A stretch of DNA of 64,000 nucleotides, from assembly GCA_945861305.1 (NCBI GenBank), contig CAMATW010000001.1, forward strand, positions 29,344-93,343, in the 5' to 3' direction. This document shows positions 9,506-18,191 of this stretch, in pieces. How positions within the stretch are numbered: the stretch's first letter is position 1; each line of letters starts with the position of its first letter. The notes under the pieces are model-generated. The model was not told where the DNA came from. It did not search any database and saw nothing but the letters and a program-made list of their open reading frames with translations. The position numbers and the translations under genes are program-made. The stretch is from Bordetella parapertussis. Lineage in GTDB: Bacteria > Pseudomonadota > Gammaproteobacteria > Burkholderiales > Burkholderiaceae_C.

Positions 9506-10093
9506 TTATAAAGTGGGAGCGGCTAATTTGAACACAGCAGTTGCTGCTCTGGCATTGGGCCACCAACGAACAACACCTTCGTCTTGCAGGCCAAATGCAT
9601 CCTTGATATGTAACTGGGTCTTTTTCGCCAGCGCTAAAAAGTCTGCAAAGGTGGCAACCCGAATATTGGGCGTGTCATACCATTGATAAGGCAACTTACG
9701 AGTCACCGGCATATAGCCCTGCAAAACACTTAAGCGGTTGGGCCAATGTGCAAAATTGGGGAAGGTGACGATGCCGGATCGACCCACTCGCACCGTTTCT
9801 TGCAACATGGTTTGCGCGTTTCGAAGGTGTTGCAACGTATCAATTTGCAGCACCACATCAAAACTTTGATCGCCAAAAATGGCCAAGCCTTGTTCTAGGT
9901 TCAGCTGAATCACATTTACGCCTCTTTTGATGCAGGCCAGCACATTGGCGTCATCTATCTCCACGCCATATCCCGTACAGCCATGGTGCTGCTGTAAAAA
10001 GGCGAGCAAGACCCCATCGCCACAGCCAAGGTCTAGTACTCGACTGCCGTAGGGCACCATGCGCTGTATGGCGTCGCGCAATACGGGGTTCAT
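9506..10093 (-). CDS. metW: methionine biosynthesis protein MetW
   Basis: 195 aa, a class I SAM-dependent methyltransferase fold with motif [11 protein letters not shown] (about residues 19-28) and the [10 protein letters not shown] region. MetW is found next to metX in many proteobacteria and is thought to be needed for, or to modulate, homoserine acylation; its exact reaction is not settled. It overlaps the metX stop by four bases (ATGA), so the two are translationally coupled. The whole operon is therefore under the leader element at 11222-11318. Confidence 0.92.
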   Translation of the reverse strand: MNPVLRDAIQRMVPYGSRVLDLGCGDGVLLAFLQQHHGCTGYGVEIDDANVLACIKRGVNVIQLNLEQGLAIFGDQSFDVVLQIDTLQHLRNAQTMLQETVRVGRSGIVTFPNFAHWPNRLSVLQGYMPVTRKLPYQWYDTPNIRVATFADFLALAKKTQLHIKDAFGLQDEGVVRWWPNARAATAVFKLAAPTL

Positions 10094-11220
10094 GCGGCTG
10101 CCCCCAAGTTGATGCGGTCAAAATAGGCTCGGACCAGCGATAAGTACCGCGGGTCGTCCAACAAAAATGCATCGTGCCCTTGGGGCGCATCAATTTCGGC
10201 ATAGCTGACTTTTCGCTTGTTGGCGACCAAAGCTTGTGCGATTTCCCGACTGCGTGCTGGTGCAAAACGCCAGTCGGTGGTGAAGCTGACCAACAAAAAC
10301 TGGGCACTGGCTCTAGCCAAAGCCTGGGTGAGTTGGCCTTTGAAGGCGCTTGCAGGATCAAAATAGTCCAGGGCGCGTGTGATCAGTAAGTAGGTGTTGG
10401 CGTCAAAGTATTCGCTGAACTTGTCGCCTTGGTAGCGCAAATAACCTTCGATTTGAAACTCGATTTCTTGTGTGCTGTACTTAAAATCGTATCCAGATTG
10501 AAGCATTCGACCAAATTTGGTGTTCATCACATCATCACTCAGATAAGTGATATGCCCCAGCATTCGGGCAATACGCAAACCCCGCTTAGGCACCACCCCA
10601 TGGGCATAAAAATGACCGCCGTGAAAGTCGGGGTCAGTGGCGATGGCTCGACGAGCAACTTCATTAAATGCAATGTTTTCTGCATTCAAGTTGGGGGCGC
10701 TGGCAATGACCACAGCGTGCCTGACACGGTCGGGGTATTGCAAACTCCAACTCAAAGCTTGCATACCGCCTAAGCTGCCGCCCATGACGGCGGCCAATTG
10801 TGAAATGCCCAAATGGTCTAAGAGCCTGGCTTGCGAAGTAACCCAGTCTTCAACGGTCATCACCGGAAAATCTGCCCCGTAAATACGCCCTGTCTCTGGG
10901 TTGAGGTGCATCGGCCCCGTGGAGCCAAAACACGAACCCAGATTGTTCACACCAATCACAAAAAAACGGTCCGTATCTACCGGTTTACCTGGGCCAATCA
11001 TGTTGTCCCACCAGCCTTCGCTTTTGGCTTGCCCTAAATAGCTTCCCGCCACATGGTGAGAGGCGTTCAATGCATGACAGACCAAAACCGCATTACTGTG
11101 TTGGGCGTTGAGTTCGCCATAAGTCTCAAAGGTCAACTGGTATTGGTGCAGCACCCCGCCACCCTTTAGATGCAGAGGCTGTTCAAACAACAGGGACTGA
11201 GGTGTGGCTAAAAACGTCAT
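10090..11220 (-). CDS. metX: homoserine O-acyltransferase MetX
   Basis: 376 aa from the ATG at 11220; an in-frame GTG lies immediately before it. It acylates homoserine, the committed step of methionine synthesis. Alpha/beta-hydrolase fold with nucleophile motif GGSLGGMQ (Ser about 149), the [12 protein letters not shown] oxyanion region (about 48-59), and the C-terminal GHDAFLLDD that supplies the catalytic His. Members of the MetX family use either acetyl-CoA or succinyl-CoA, and the donor is not certain here. No free Shine-Dalgarno is visible: the only GGA upstream is inside the terminator stem at 11229-11257, so the hairpin could also limit translation. It forms an operon with metW. Confidence 0.93.
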   Translation of the reverse strand: MTFLATPQSLLFEQPLHLKGGGVLHQYQLTFETYGELNAQHSNAVLVCHALNASHHVAGSYLGQAKSEGWWDNMIGPGKPVDTDRFFVIGVNNLGSCFGSTGPMHLNPETGRIYGADFPVMTVEDWVTSQARLLDHLGISQLAAVMGGSLGGMQALSWSLQYPDRVRHAVVIASAPNLNAENIAFNEVARRAIATDPDFHGGHFYAHGVVPKRGLRIARMLGHITYLSDDVMNTKFGRMLQSGYDFKYSTQEIEFQIEGYLRYQGDKFSEYFDANTYLLITRALDYFDPASAFKGQLTQALARASAQFLLVSFTTDWRFAPARSREIAQALVANKRKVSYAEIDAPQGHDAFLLDDPRYLSLVRAYFDRINLGAAA

Positions 11221-11221
11221 C

Positions 11222-11257
11222 ACAAAAAATCCGGCTACGCTAAAAACGAAGCCGGAT
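11222..11257 (-). terminator. intrinsic terminator / anti-Shine-Dalgarno hairpin in the metX leader
   Basis: On the minus strand ATCCGGCT pairs with AGCCGGAT (plus 11250-11257 with 11229-11236) and is followed by six T residues. It stops two to four bases before the metX ATG. A terminator just before a start codon is typical of riboswitch-controlled attenuation. Confidence 0.8.
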
Positions 11258-11265
11258 GGGCAGGC

Positions 11266-11318
11266 GTCTTTAGCTGAACTTGTTAAAGCGCCCGCAAGCT
11301 GTGGCAAATCGGCGCAAT
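11266..11318 (-). promoter_or_regulatory. SAM-II-type riboswitch aptamer upstream of metX
   Basis: Reading the minus strand, the leader holds in order GCGCC-GATTTG, GCTTGC, GGCGC, TTTAACAAG, AGCTAAAGA. This is the order and wording of the SAM-II (metA/SAM_alpha) aptamer: a P1 stem (11311-11315 with 11288-11292), the conserved GAUUU and CUUGC, and the 3' GCUAAA that closes the pseudoknot. A TATACT -10-like hexamer at 11322-11327 would start the RNA at the edge of P1. An intrinsic terminator follows at 11222-11257 and then metX, a methionine gene, as expected. The match is by eye against remembered consensus. Confidence 0.8.
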
Positions 11319-11395
11319 TTAAGTATAACCAAGCTTGTCCCCTCTTGATTGAGTCTTTCTCTTTACCTATCTTGCGTTAGAAACTCCATTGCGAC

Positions 11396-13155
11396 ATGAT
11401 TTTCTCTAACGGCTTAATCGCCGCACACTATTGGCTTAATGCACAAGCTATTCGATTGCAAGCCTGGCCCGGCTTCAGCCGCCGAGGCTTATTGCTTTTC
11501 GCTTGTGCTTGTGGTGCGTTTAATTCAGCGCTGGTATTGCTTGTGCCTCATATTGCTGACACACTGAATTTAATTTTTATGCGTTTTTATTTTTTTCGCA
11601 CTTTTTTTGATTGTTTTTTTCTTTGATGCGGTCAACTTTTCATCCCATGTTTTAGTGGTTTTTCAGCTTCTTTCCTGAGCTTGGTGATCTTCAACACTGG
11701 CAGCGTCAACTCTCCCAATATTTCATGGATGCCAGTCATTCCTGTGGCGGCATTGATGTTGTTAGGTGTGCGCTGGTCATTTATTTGGCTGCTGTTGATT
11801 GTCTTGCTCAACTTTTTCCATTTCGCTGCTGTTTCACTTAACGGTAGCAGCTGTCTTGTGACACCTGAGATTTTTCACCTGAATTGGTCATTCTTTCAAA
11901 GCTGAATGTGATATTTTTTTTGATTGTTGCCATCGCTTTGTACGACTGGATGCGAAATGCAAAGCTTCGAGATTTAGCTGCCCGCAACGCTGACCTGCTG
12001 CAAACGCATGATGCACTGCGCTCAGCGCAGGCACACCGTGACGATTTCATAGTAGCCGTTGGCCATGAATTACGCACCCCCATGAACGCCATTTCGGGTT
12101 TGAATAGCGTCTTGGTGTCCGAGCTCGCTGCCGAGACGGAACAAGCCTCTATTGCTATTCATATTAGAAAGGCTACTGAGCAGCTCTTGCGAGTTGTCAA
12201 TGACATATTAGACACATCCCAATTAGAGGCCGGTCGTTTGGTTATGCAGACCGCAGGTTTTTCTTTGAATGCGGCGTTGTATTCCTGTTTGGCTGGTTTT
12301 GACTTACGCGCTGAGGAAAAGGGTTTGTCTCTAAGCTTAAGCGTCGACCCTGCTATTCCCGACTTTATCGAGGGTGACAGATTGCGTTTTGAACAAGTCT
12401 TGAACCATTTGTTAGACAACGCGGTGAAATTCACCACACAAGGTGGCGTGGATCTTCGTTGCTTGGCTTTTGGTGACAGGGTTCGCATCGAGGTTCAGGA
12501 CACCGGTTTAGGTATTGACCCCTTATTTAACCAAGCCATCTTTAACCGTTTCGTATTGGCAAGTGAGGGTATTCAACGTATGTACGGTGGGGCTGGTTTG
12601 GGGCTATCCATCAGTGACCGTTTGATCAGTTTGCTAGGTGGCCATATGGGATTGAGCACGCCCGAGAAAGGCGGAGCCCTTTTTTGGTTTGATCTGCCTT
12701 TACATCCGGCACAAGCCCCAATAGCTGATGCTGCTAATTCGTTGGTGGATTTCAGTGAGTCCTGTTCCGTTCTGGTGGTTGACGATAGCCCTGTCAATTT
12801 GTTAGTTGTTGAAATTCTCATTAAAAAATTGTGGCCACATTGCGTGATTCATAAGGCTGAGAGTGGCGCCAGTGCTTTGTAGGCTTGCAACAACACAGCT
12901 TTCACCTTGGTCTTAATGGATGTTGTCATGCCCGTCATGGATGGTGTAGAGACTACCAAGCGACTGTTTGCGCCATCGTTTTCTTCTTTTGCCAAGAAGC
13001 CATTTGTCGTTGGTTTGATAGCTCACACTTTGTCGACGGAAACGCAAGCTTGTCTTGATGCTGGTATGGATGCGGTTTTAACCAAGCCAATTGACCCTGC
13101 TGCTGTGTCTTTGACCTTGCAAAAGTATTTGGGTAAGCCTTTTGATGAGCAGTGA
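11396..13155 (+). pseudogene. decayed hybrid histidine kinase (copy 1)
   Basis: A broken paralogue of the intact kinase at 62161-63981. Pieces in order: a membrane N-terminus (from 11396) that hits TGA at 11624-11626 in a T-rich tract; a second membrane piece with NISWMPVIPVAALMLLG, which aligns with the intact protein's FSVAMGWFALLPLLPLF; a shift of frame near 11880-11905; then the kinase core with H-box VGHELRTPMNAISG, N-box HLLDNAVKF and G-box DTGLGI. The receiver domain begins VLVVDDSPVN and is cut by an in-frame TAG at 12880-12882, after which the same frame resumes with LVLMDVVMPVMDG and LTKPID. At least two frameshifts plus the nonsense codon make function unlikely. Copy 2 overlaps its end. 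Sequence error could explain one lesion but hardly all. Confidence 0.85.
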
Positions 13156-14892
13156 TATCTATTTTCAGCAAATTAAGCAAGCCTTTCCGGCTTTTGCCTA
13201 TTTACCTAAAGACCGCTTGTTTGCTTTTTTGATTTTGTGTTTGGGTCTTATGGCCTCTCCTTTTATTTCGTTAGCATCGCCTGTGTCATCGGTGCAAACT
13301 TTTTCTTTTGGTTTGTTTTCTTTTTGGTTGTTACTTTTATGGTTTTTTTGGTGTGGCTTGTCCCTGTCTATGACTTGTCAATTGGCCTCTATTTTGGGTG
13401 CTGTTCAGCTGTTTGTTATCGCTTGGTTTTCAGGGGGCGTTTACGCCAGCTGTTTAATGTGGTTTTCTGTACTGATAGTGGCAAATTACTTCATTGTTGG
13501 GCGTTTTGCTGCTGTTACTTGGCTACTCATCGATATTTTGGTTCATTAATTACAAGCTTATGCATTCGCTTGGTGAGGTTGGGGCCCCGTATTGGGCGTA
13601 GATACTCAGAACTCGCTGGCTTCTCTGATTGACTATTCATTCAGCTTCACCATCATCATTGCGATTTTGCTTTTTTACCATTCTCAATATGAACAGGCTG
13701 TAAACGATCTTGAAAATACACAACTTGAATTAAAAAATACCGAGAAAGAGCTTGCTCAAACACTTCAGATGCGAGAAAGCTTCATTGGTTCTGTCAGTCA
13801 TGAACTTCGTACCCCCATGAATGCCATCATGGGCTTTAACAGTCTTTTGCTTTCAATGGTTCGAGATAAACCCCGAGCATTGATGGTGTTGGATCACACG
13901 CGTCAGTCAGCCGACCATCTTTTGACTGTGATCAATGATGTATTGGACTACACACAGTTCAAGTCTGGCCAGCTTCGCGCTCGCCTTGCACCTGCAGATT
14001 TGTACCAAACCATTGGCTCGGCTTTTGGTCTTTTCATGCCTCGGGTCGAGAGCTCTGTTTGCTACAGCTGCGATTTACCACCCAAGCTTCCCGCTTGGGT
14101 TGAAACCGACAGCCACCGTCTTACACAAGTGTTGGTCAACCTTTTAGGTAACGCTATCAAGTTCACCTCTCATGGCGATGTGACATTAACTGTCTGCTCT
14201 TTACCCGAAGACTGGTATGAATTCAAAGTGACTGATACAGGCATTGGTATTGCTGAGGATGAACAACAGCGTTTGTTTTTCAGCTTCAGCCAAGCCAACC
14301 CCAGCATTCAAGCCCGCTTTGGTGGCAGCGGACTCGGCTTGATGATCTCTCAGCGGTTGGTCCATTTGCTGGGCGGGGATCTATGTTTCGCAAACGAGCT
14401 GGGTAAGGGCTCTGAGTTTTGGTTCAAGTTACGTCTGCCTGAGGTTGAGCCACCCACCCCAGCTAGCCCTGCTCATCCTGAAGTCCTGTTGAGGAGTTTA
14501 AATAAATTACGCTTTTTGATCGTGGATGACCATGCAGTGAATCGTTTGGTTTTGCGTCAAATTTTGCTTAACCAGTGGCCTGATGCGGTTGTTTTGGAAC
14601 GGGGTGATGGTTTTGCTGCACTTAATTACCTCAAAGAACATGCGTTTGATTTGGTGTTTCTTGACATGGTGATGCCTGGCCTTGGCGGCATCGAAACTGC
14701 CCAACGCTTGTCTCACCCAGATTTCACATCAATCCCCCCCACCTGATTGGTCTGACTGCAAATATCAATCCACAAGACTTAGACGCTTTTTACAATGCGG
14801 GTTTATCTGGTTTACTCTTGAAGCCCTTTAACCGCGAGCAATTGATTGCCTTGATTCACCAATTGCTTAGCAGTCCCGTTAGTCGCCCTTAG
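13145..14892 (+). pseudogene. decayed hybrid histidine kinase (copy 2)
   Basis: Starts at an ATG overlapping the end of copy 1 and has the same architecture: a hydrophobic N-terminus, coiled coil (QYEQAVNDLENTQLEL), H-box VSHELRTPMNAIMG, N-box NLLGNAIKFTS, G-boxes DTGIGI and GGSGLGL, then a receiver with LIVDDHAVN and LVFLDMVMPGLGG. The membrane part is interrupted by TAA (13547-13549) and TGA (13574-13576), with the likely continuation shifting frame in between. The receiver is cut at a seven-C run (14733-14739): one extra C would restore the continuation HLIGLTANINPQD...GLLLKPFNREQL up to the stop at 14890-14892. No signal or partner is evident; amtB follows on the same strand. Confidence 0.83.
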
Positions 14893-14916
14893 TACAAATT
14901 TCAATTGGTGTGAGTT

Positions 14917-14962
14917 TTGCTTTATTTTGGTGCAAATCTGTTTTTGGTTCTTTTTTGCACCA
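14917..14962 (+). promoter_or_regulatory. nitrogen-control-like dyad upstream of amtB
   Basis: TTGCTTTATTTTGGTGCAA (14917-14935) has the spacing of the NtrC half-sites (TGC...GGTGC). A nine-base inverted repeat TGGTGCAAA (14928-14936) / TTTGCACCA (14954-14962) overlaps it. GG (14946-14947) and GC (14957-14958) resemble a sigma-54 -24/-12 element, but the spacer is 9 instead of 10. The target gene fits nitrogen control; binding is inferred only. Confidence 0.35.
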
Positions 14963-14991
14963 TCCTTGAACATAAATACCCTTGAGACATC

Positions 14992-16194
14992 ATGGACGCA
15001 CCCAAACAGGGCATAGATGCTTTGTTCATTCTGCTCGGCGCCATCATGGTTTTGGCCATGCATGCTGGTTTTGCTTTTTTAGAACTTGGCACGGTTCGCA
15101 AAAAAAACCAAGTCAATGCCTTGGTAAAGATTTTGGTGGACTTCAGCATTTCCACAGTTGTTTACTTTGCTGTGGGTTATAGCGTTGCATACGGAACTTC
15201 TTTTTTCGTAGGTGCCGATGTGTTGGCACAACGCAATGGCTATGATTTGGTGAAGTTTTTCTTTCTGCTCACCTTTGCGGCGGCCATCCCTGCGATTGTT
15301 TCTGGTGGAATTGCCGAACGTGCTCGCTTTTACCCTCAATTGGTCGCAACTGCCGTTATCGTGGGGTTTATTTACCCTTTTTATGAAGGCATTGTCTGGA
15401 ACCAGCATTTTGGCTTGCAAGCTTGGCTCAAAAACCTGACAGGCGACGAATTTCATGATTTTGCCGGCTCGGTGGTGGTACACGCTCTGGGCGGTTGGGT
15501 TGCCTTGCCGGCTGTGCTTTTGCTGGGTGCCCGCAGCAACCGCTACAAAAAAGATGGCGCCATTTCTGCTCACCCCCCTTCAAGCATTCCGTTTTTGGCC
15601 TTAGGTGCTTGGGTTTTGTGCGTGGGTTGGTTTGGCTTTAATGTTATGAGCGCGCAAACCATTGACAAAATATCTGGCTTGGTTGCTGTCAACAGCCTCA
15701 TGGCCATGGTGGGTGGCACCTTGGCGGCTTTGTGGCTTGGCAAAAATGACCCTGGGTTTGTTCACAACGGCCCTTTGGCGGGCCTGGTGGCGGTGTGCGC
15801 TGGATCAGACATCATGCACCCCCTTGGTGCGTTGGTGGTGGGTGCTGTCGCAGGTGCTTTGTTTGTGGCCATGTTCACATTGACCCAAAACCGTTGGAAG
15901 ATTGATGATGTTTTGGGCGTCTGGCCTTTGCACGGTATTTGCGGCACATGGGGCGGCATTGCAGCAGGCGTTTTTGGTCTTCCAGCCTTAGGCGGTTTGG
16001 GCGGCGTGAATGTCTTTGCCCAGCTGATAGGCACGCTGTCTGGTGTAACTTGGGCCGTCCTCAGTTCTTTCCTTTTGTATGGCCTCTTGAAATTAACCAT
16101 GGGTTTGCGTTTAAGCCAAGAAGAGGAGTTTGAAGGCGCAGACTTGAGCATTCACAAGATCAATTCCAGCCCAGATCGTGAGGTTAGTTGGTAG
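14992..16194 (+). CDS. amtB: ammonium transporter AmtB/Amt
   Basis: 400 aa, inner-membrane trimeric ammonium channel with the usual eleven-helix core. Key residues seen: Asp156 in FHDFAGS, the twin pore histidines His164 (VVVHALGGW) and His314 (PLHGICGTWGG), and the GIAERARF loop near residue 106. The N-terminus has no cleavable signal peptide, unlike E. coli AmtB. The cytoplasmic tail (QEEEFEGADLSIH) matches the segment that PII proteins contact. No glnK lies next to it; the upstream neighbours are the two dead kinases. An NtrC-like dyad lies 30-75 nt before the start, consistent with induction under nitrogen limitation. Confidence 0.94.
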   Translation: MDAPKQGIDALFILLGAIMVLAMHAGFAFLELGTVRKKNQVNALVKILVDFSISTVVYFAVGYSVAYGTSFFVGADVLAQRNGYDLVKFFFLLTFAAAIPAIVSGGIAERARFYPQLVATAVIVGFIYPFYEGIVWNQHFGLQAWLKNLTGDEFHDFAGSVVVHALGGWVALPAVLLLGARSNRYKKDGAISAHPPSSIPFLALGAWVLCVGWFGFNVMSAQTIDKISGLVAVNSLMAMVGGTLAALWLGKNDPGFVHNGPLAGLVAVCAGSDIMHPLGALVVGAVAGALFVAMFTLTQNRWKIDDVLGVWPLHGICGTWGGIAAGVFGLPALGGLGGVNVFAQLIGTLSGVTWAVLSSFLLYGLLKLTMGLRLSQEEEFEGADLSIHKINSSPDREVSW

Positions 16195-16241
16195 TTTTTG
16201 TGGTTTTTTAACCTTTAAAATCGTTAATTGAGGATAAACAC

Positions 16242-16404
16242 TTGGTTTTCTTCATGATATTTGTCTCATAATGGTCAGAACTGTGTAAAGCCCTTGGGTA
16301 CCTGCGCAGCTTGCGGGTGATAGGTTAGTTTCGCTTCTTGACTTTCGTGGACAGGTGCATTCGGGACTCCTTCGCTTTTTTATATGTTTTTATGGAGTCC
16401 CTGA
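16242..16404 (+). promoter_or_regulatory. long structured 5' leader of the RRM gene with sequestered Shine-Dalgarno
   Basis: A possible promoter is TTGGTT (16242-16247) with CATAAT (16267-16272), spacing 19. The presumed leader of about 125 nt contains a small hairpin ACCTGC/GCGGGT (16300-16305/16313-16318). Next to the start codon is a perfect eight-base-pair stem GGGACTCC (16363-16370) / GGAGTCCC (16394-16401) with a 23-nt A/U-rich loop. The GGAG ribosome-binding site is inside the 3' arm, 7 nt before the ATG, so translation should need the stem to open. Structure is seen; a regulatory role is inferred. Confidence 0.6.
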
Positions 16405-16953
16405 ATGGGCAACAAACTTTACGTCGGCAATCTGCCATATTCCGTGCGCGATGGCGACTTGGAACAATCTTTTGGTCAATTTGGCACGGTCACCAGCGCC
16501 AAGGTCATGATGGAACGCGATACTGGTCGCTCCAAAGGCTTTGGCTTTGTTGAAATGGGCAGCGATGCCGAAGCCCAAGCGGCTGTCAACGGCATGAATG
16601 GACAACCTCTTGGTGGTCGAAGCTTGGTTGTGAATGAAGCGCGCCCCATGGAACCCCGCCCACCTCGCAGCGGCGGTGGTGGTTATGGCGGTGGCGGTGG
16701 CGGTGGCGGTGGCGGTGGCGGCGGGTATGGCGGCGGCGGTCGTGAAGGCGGCGGCGGCGGTTATGGCGGCGGCGGTCGTGAAGGCGGCGGCGGCAGTTAT
16801 GGTGGTGGCGGTCGTCGTGAAGGCGGCGGCGGTTACGGTGGCGGCGGTCGACGTGAAGGTGCTGCTGGTGGTAACGATGGCAATTTCCGCAGCCCTAATG
16901 TTGGCGGCGGTGCACGCAACAACAGTGGCTCTTCTGGTCGCAATGAATATTGA
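16405..16953 (+). CDS. glycine-rich RRM RNA-binding protein
   Basis: 182 aa. One RNA-recognition motif (about residues 3-80) carries RNP2 KLYVGNL and RNP1 KGFGFVEM, followed by an arginine/glycine-rich tail (about 88-180). The tail is built of tandem units of the type YGGGGREGGGG, about four or five copies. The family (cyanobacterial Rbp-like, also found in many betaproteobacteria) binds single-stranded RNA and is often induced by cold. The DNA of the tail is a GGC/GGT-rich tandem repeat and so prone to length change. The gene is monocistronic, with its own leader and terminator (16986-17012). Confidence 0.93.
   Translation: MGNKLYVGNLPYSVRDGDLEQSFGQFGTVTSAKVMMERDTGRSKGFGFVEMGSDAEAQAAVNGMNGQPLGGRSLVVNEARPMEPRPPRSGGGGYGGGGGGGGGGGGGYGGGGREGGGGGYGGGGREGGGGSYGGGGRREGGGGYGGGGRREGAAGGNDGNFRSPNVGGGARNNSGSSGRNEY
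16676..16862 (+). repeat. GGC/GGT-rich tandem repeat encoding the RGG-type tail
   Basis: An early poly-glycine block (16681-16730) is followed by near-identical units that each encode YGGGGREGGGG or YGGGGRREGGGG. Adjacent units differ only at third positions or by one extra CGT (Arg) codon, which suggests unit duplication. Confidence 0.8.
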
Positions 16954-16985
16954 TCGCAGACTCTAAACCGTCTTGCTAAATCTTA

Positions 16986-17012
16986 GGGCTTGGAAATTCC
17001 AAGCCCTTTTTT
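16986..17012 (+). terminator. rho-independent terminator of the RRM gene
   Basis: Stem GGGCTTGG (16986-16993) / CCAAGCCC (16999-17006), loop AAATT, then six T. It overlaps the 3' end of the convergent lptC gene. Confidence 0.9.
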
Positions 17013-17649
17013 ATTGCCGCTTGCTAGGGACCAGCAAAACCTTCACCCGGCCCTGTAATAAAAACCTCTGGTTGAGGTTGTCGGCCTTCAGGCCATTGGC
17101 TTGAAAACGGTTATCGCCTCGTTCAATTTTCACGGGCGAATAGGTGACCAAACTGTCGGTGTTGGCAAATAAGTAAATGAACTCGCTGCGCAGAGTCATG
17201 GCGGGATCTTGGGTACCCACGCCTTGCTTGTGCACCACGGCTTGACCCATCAGCTGTATTTCAGACCCGTCTTCATTGGACAAAGAGCGCTTTGCAACCG
17301 CTGTTGTCAAACGCCCCGAACGAGAAAACGAGTGCACCACCGGCCGCTCTATCAAATTGGTCAAGGTGTCGGGGAAGTGCACTGAAGAAACGCCTTGCAA
17401 ATAAGACTTCATTTCGCCTTGCAATGAATACGTCTTCAATGTGAAGTCACGGGCAAAATAGTCTGGCTCATGCGAGGTTTTTGCCGAAGCGGCCACCGAT
17501 AGCGCTTTAGGCGCATTGCGCATAAGCCACACACTGCCCCACAAAAGAAAGGCCAATAAGACCATGGGCAAAAAGGCCAAAAGAGTTTCTAATCGGTTGC
17601 GCCAGCCTAACGAAGGCACAGGCGAAGGGAGTCTGGGCAGGCTGTTCAT
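17011..17649 (-). CDS. lptC: LPS export ABC transporter periplasmic protein LptC
   Basis: 212 aa. A single N-terminal membrane anchor (LETLLAFLPMVLLAFLLW, about residues 20-37) is followed by a periplasmic beta-jellyroll with the family's FTLKTYSLQGEMKSYLQG start and a late GLKADNLNQRFLLQG strand. LptC receives LPS from the LptBFG ATPase and passes it to LptA. It overlaps the kdsC stop by four bases (ATGA), and the order kdsD-kdsC-lptC is the classical LPS cluster. lptA and lptB would be expected next, but here the convergent RRM gene follows, so the cluster is split. Confidence 0.88.
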   Translation of the reverse strand: MNSLPRLPSPVPSLGWRNRLETLLAFLPMVLLAFLLWGSVWLMRNAPKALSVAASAKTSHEPDYFARDFTLKTYSLQGEMKSYLQGVSSVHFPDTLTNLIERPVVHSFSRSGRLTTAVAKRSLSNEDGSEIQLMGQAVVHKQGVGTQDPAMTLRSEFIYLFANTDSLVTYSPVKIERGDNRFQANGLKADNLNQRFLLQGRVKVLLVPSKRQ

Positions 17650-18191
17650 TTAAGCGCTTCTTGCAAAGCGGCTTCATAGACTCCGCTGGCACGCAACAAC
17701 AGATCGCACAAATCGCGCACAGCGCCGTGGCCGGCGGCTCGTGAAGTAACCCAATCAACACGTGTCAGAACTTCTGTGTGCGCCCCAGGCGGTGCGGCCG
17801 AAAGACCTGCGGGCATCAACATGGCCAAGTCTGGCCAATCATCCCCCATGGCAGCCACTTGCGACCATTGCAACCCCAAAGAAGCCAGCAGTTCTTGTGC
17901 TGCCACTTTTTTGTCATGCACGCCTGCAAGCACATGGCTTATGCCCAAATCTGTCAAGCGTTTTCTTAAAGCCAAGTTATCGCGCCCCGAGATGATGGCG
18001 ACATTGATACCATGCGCTTGCAACAGTTTCAGACCATGGCCATCGAGGGTATGAAAGGTTTTAGTTTGCTCGCCATGGTCGCTGTAATGCAAGCCACCTT
18101 CGGTCAAAACACCATCAACATCCAGCAAGAGCAACTTGATGAGCCTTGCTTTTTTCAAAACTTCAGATGTTGGAGGTATAGCTTGCGCCAT
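17646..18191 (-). CDS. kdsC: 3-deoxy-D-manno-octulosonate 8-phosphate phosphatase
   Basis: 181 aa, a C0-type HAD phosphatase without a cap, active as a tetramer. It removes phosphate from KDO-8-P before CMP-KDO synthesis for LPS. Seen: motif I LLLLDVDGVLTEGG (nucleophile Asp about 24), motif II IISGRDN, and motif III AMGDDWPDLAML. The ATG at 18191 overlaps the last base of the kdsD stop, so the two are coupled. An in-frame TTG lies one codon upstream. Confidence 0.94.
   Translation of the reverse strand: MAQAIPPTSEVLKKARLIKLLLLDVDGVLTEGGLHYSDHGEQTKTFHTLDGHGLKLLQAHGINVAIISGRDNLALRKRLTDLGISHVLAGVHDKKVAAQELLASLGLQWSQVAAMGDDWPDLAMLMPAGLSAAPPGAHTEVLTRVDWVTSRAAGHGAVRDLCDLLLRASGVYEAALQEALK

Noticed and set aside
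14946..14958. Sigma-54 -24/-12 promoter for amtB
   Set aside because: The spacer between GG and GC is 9, not 10; kept only as a possible degenerate element, not annotated as a promoter.
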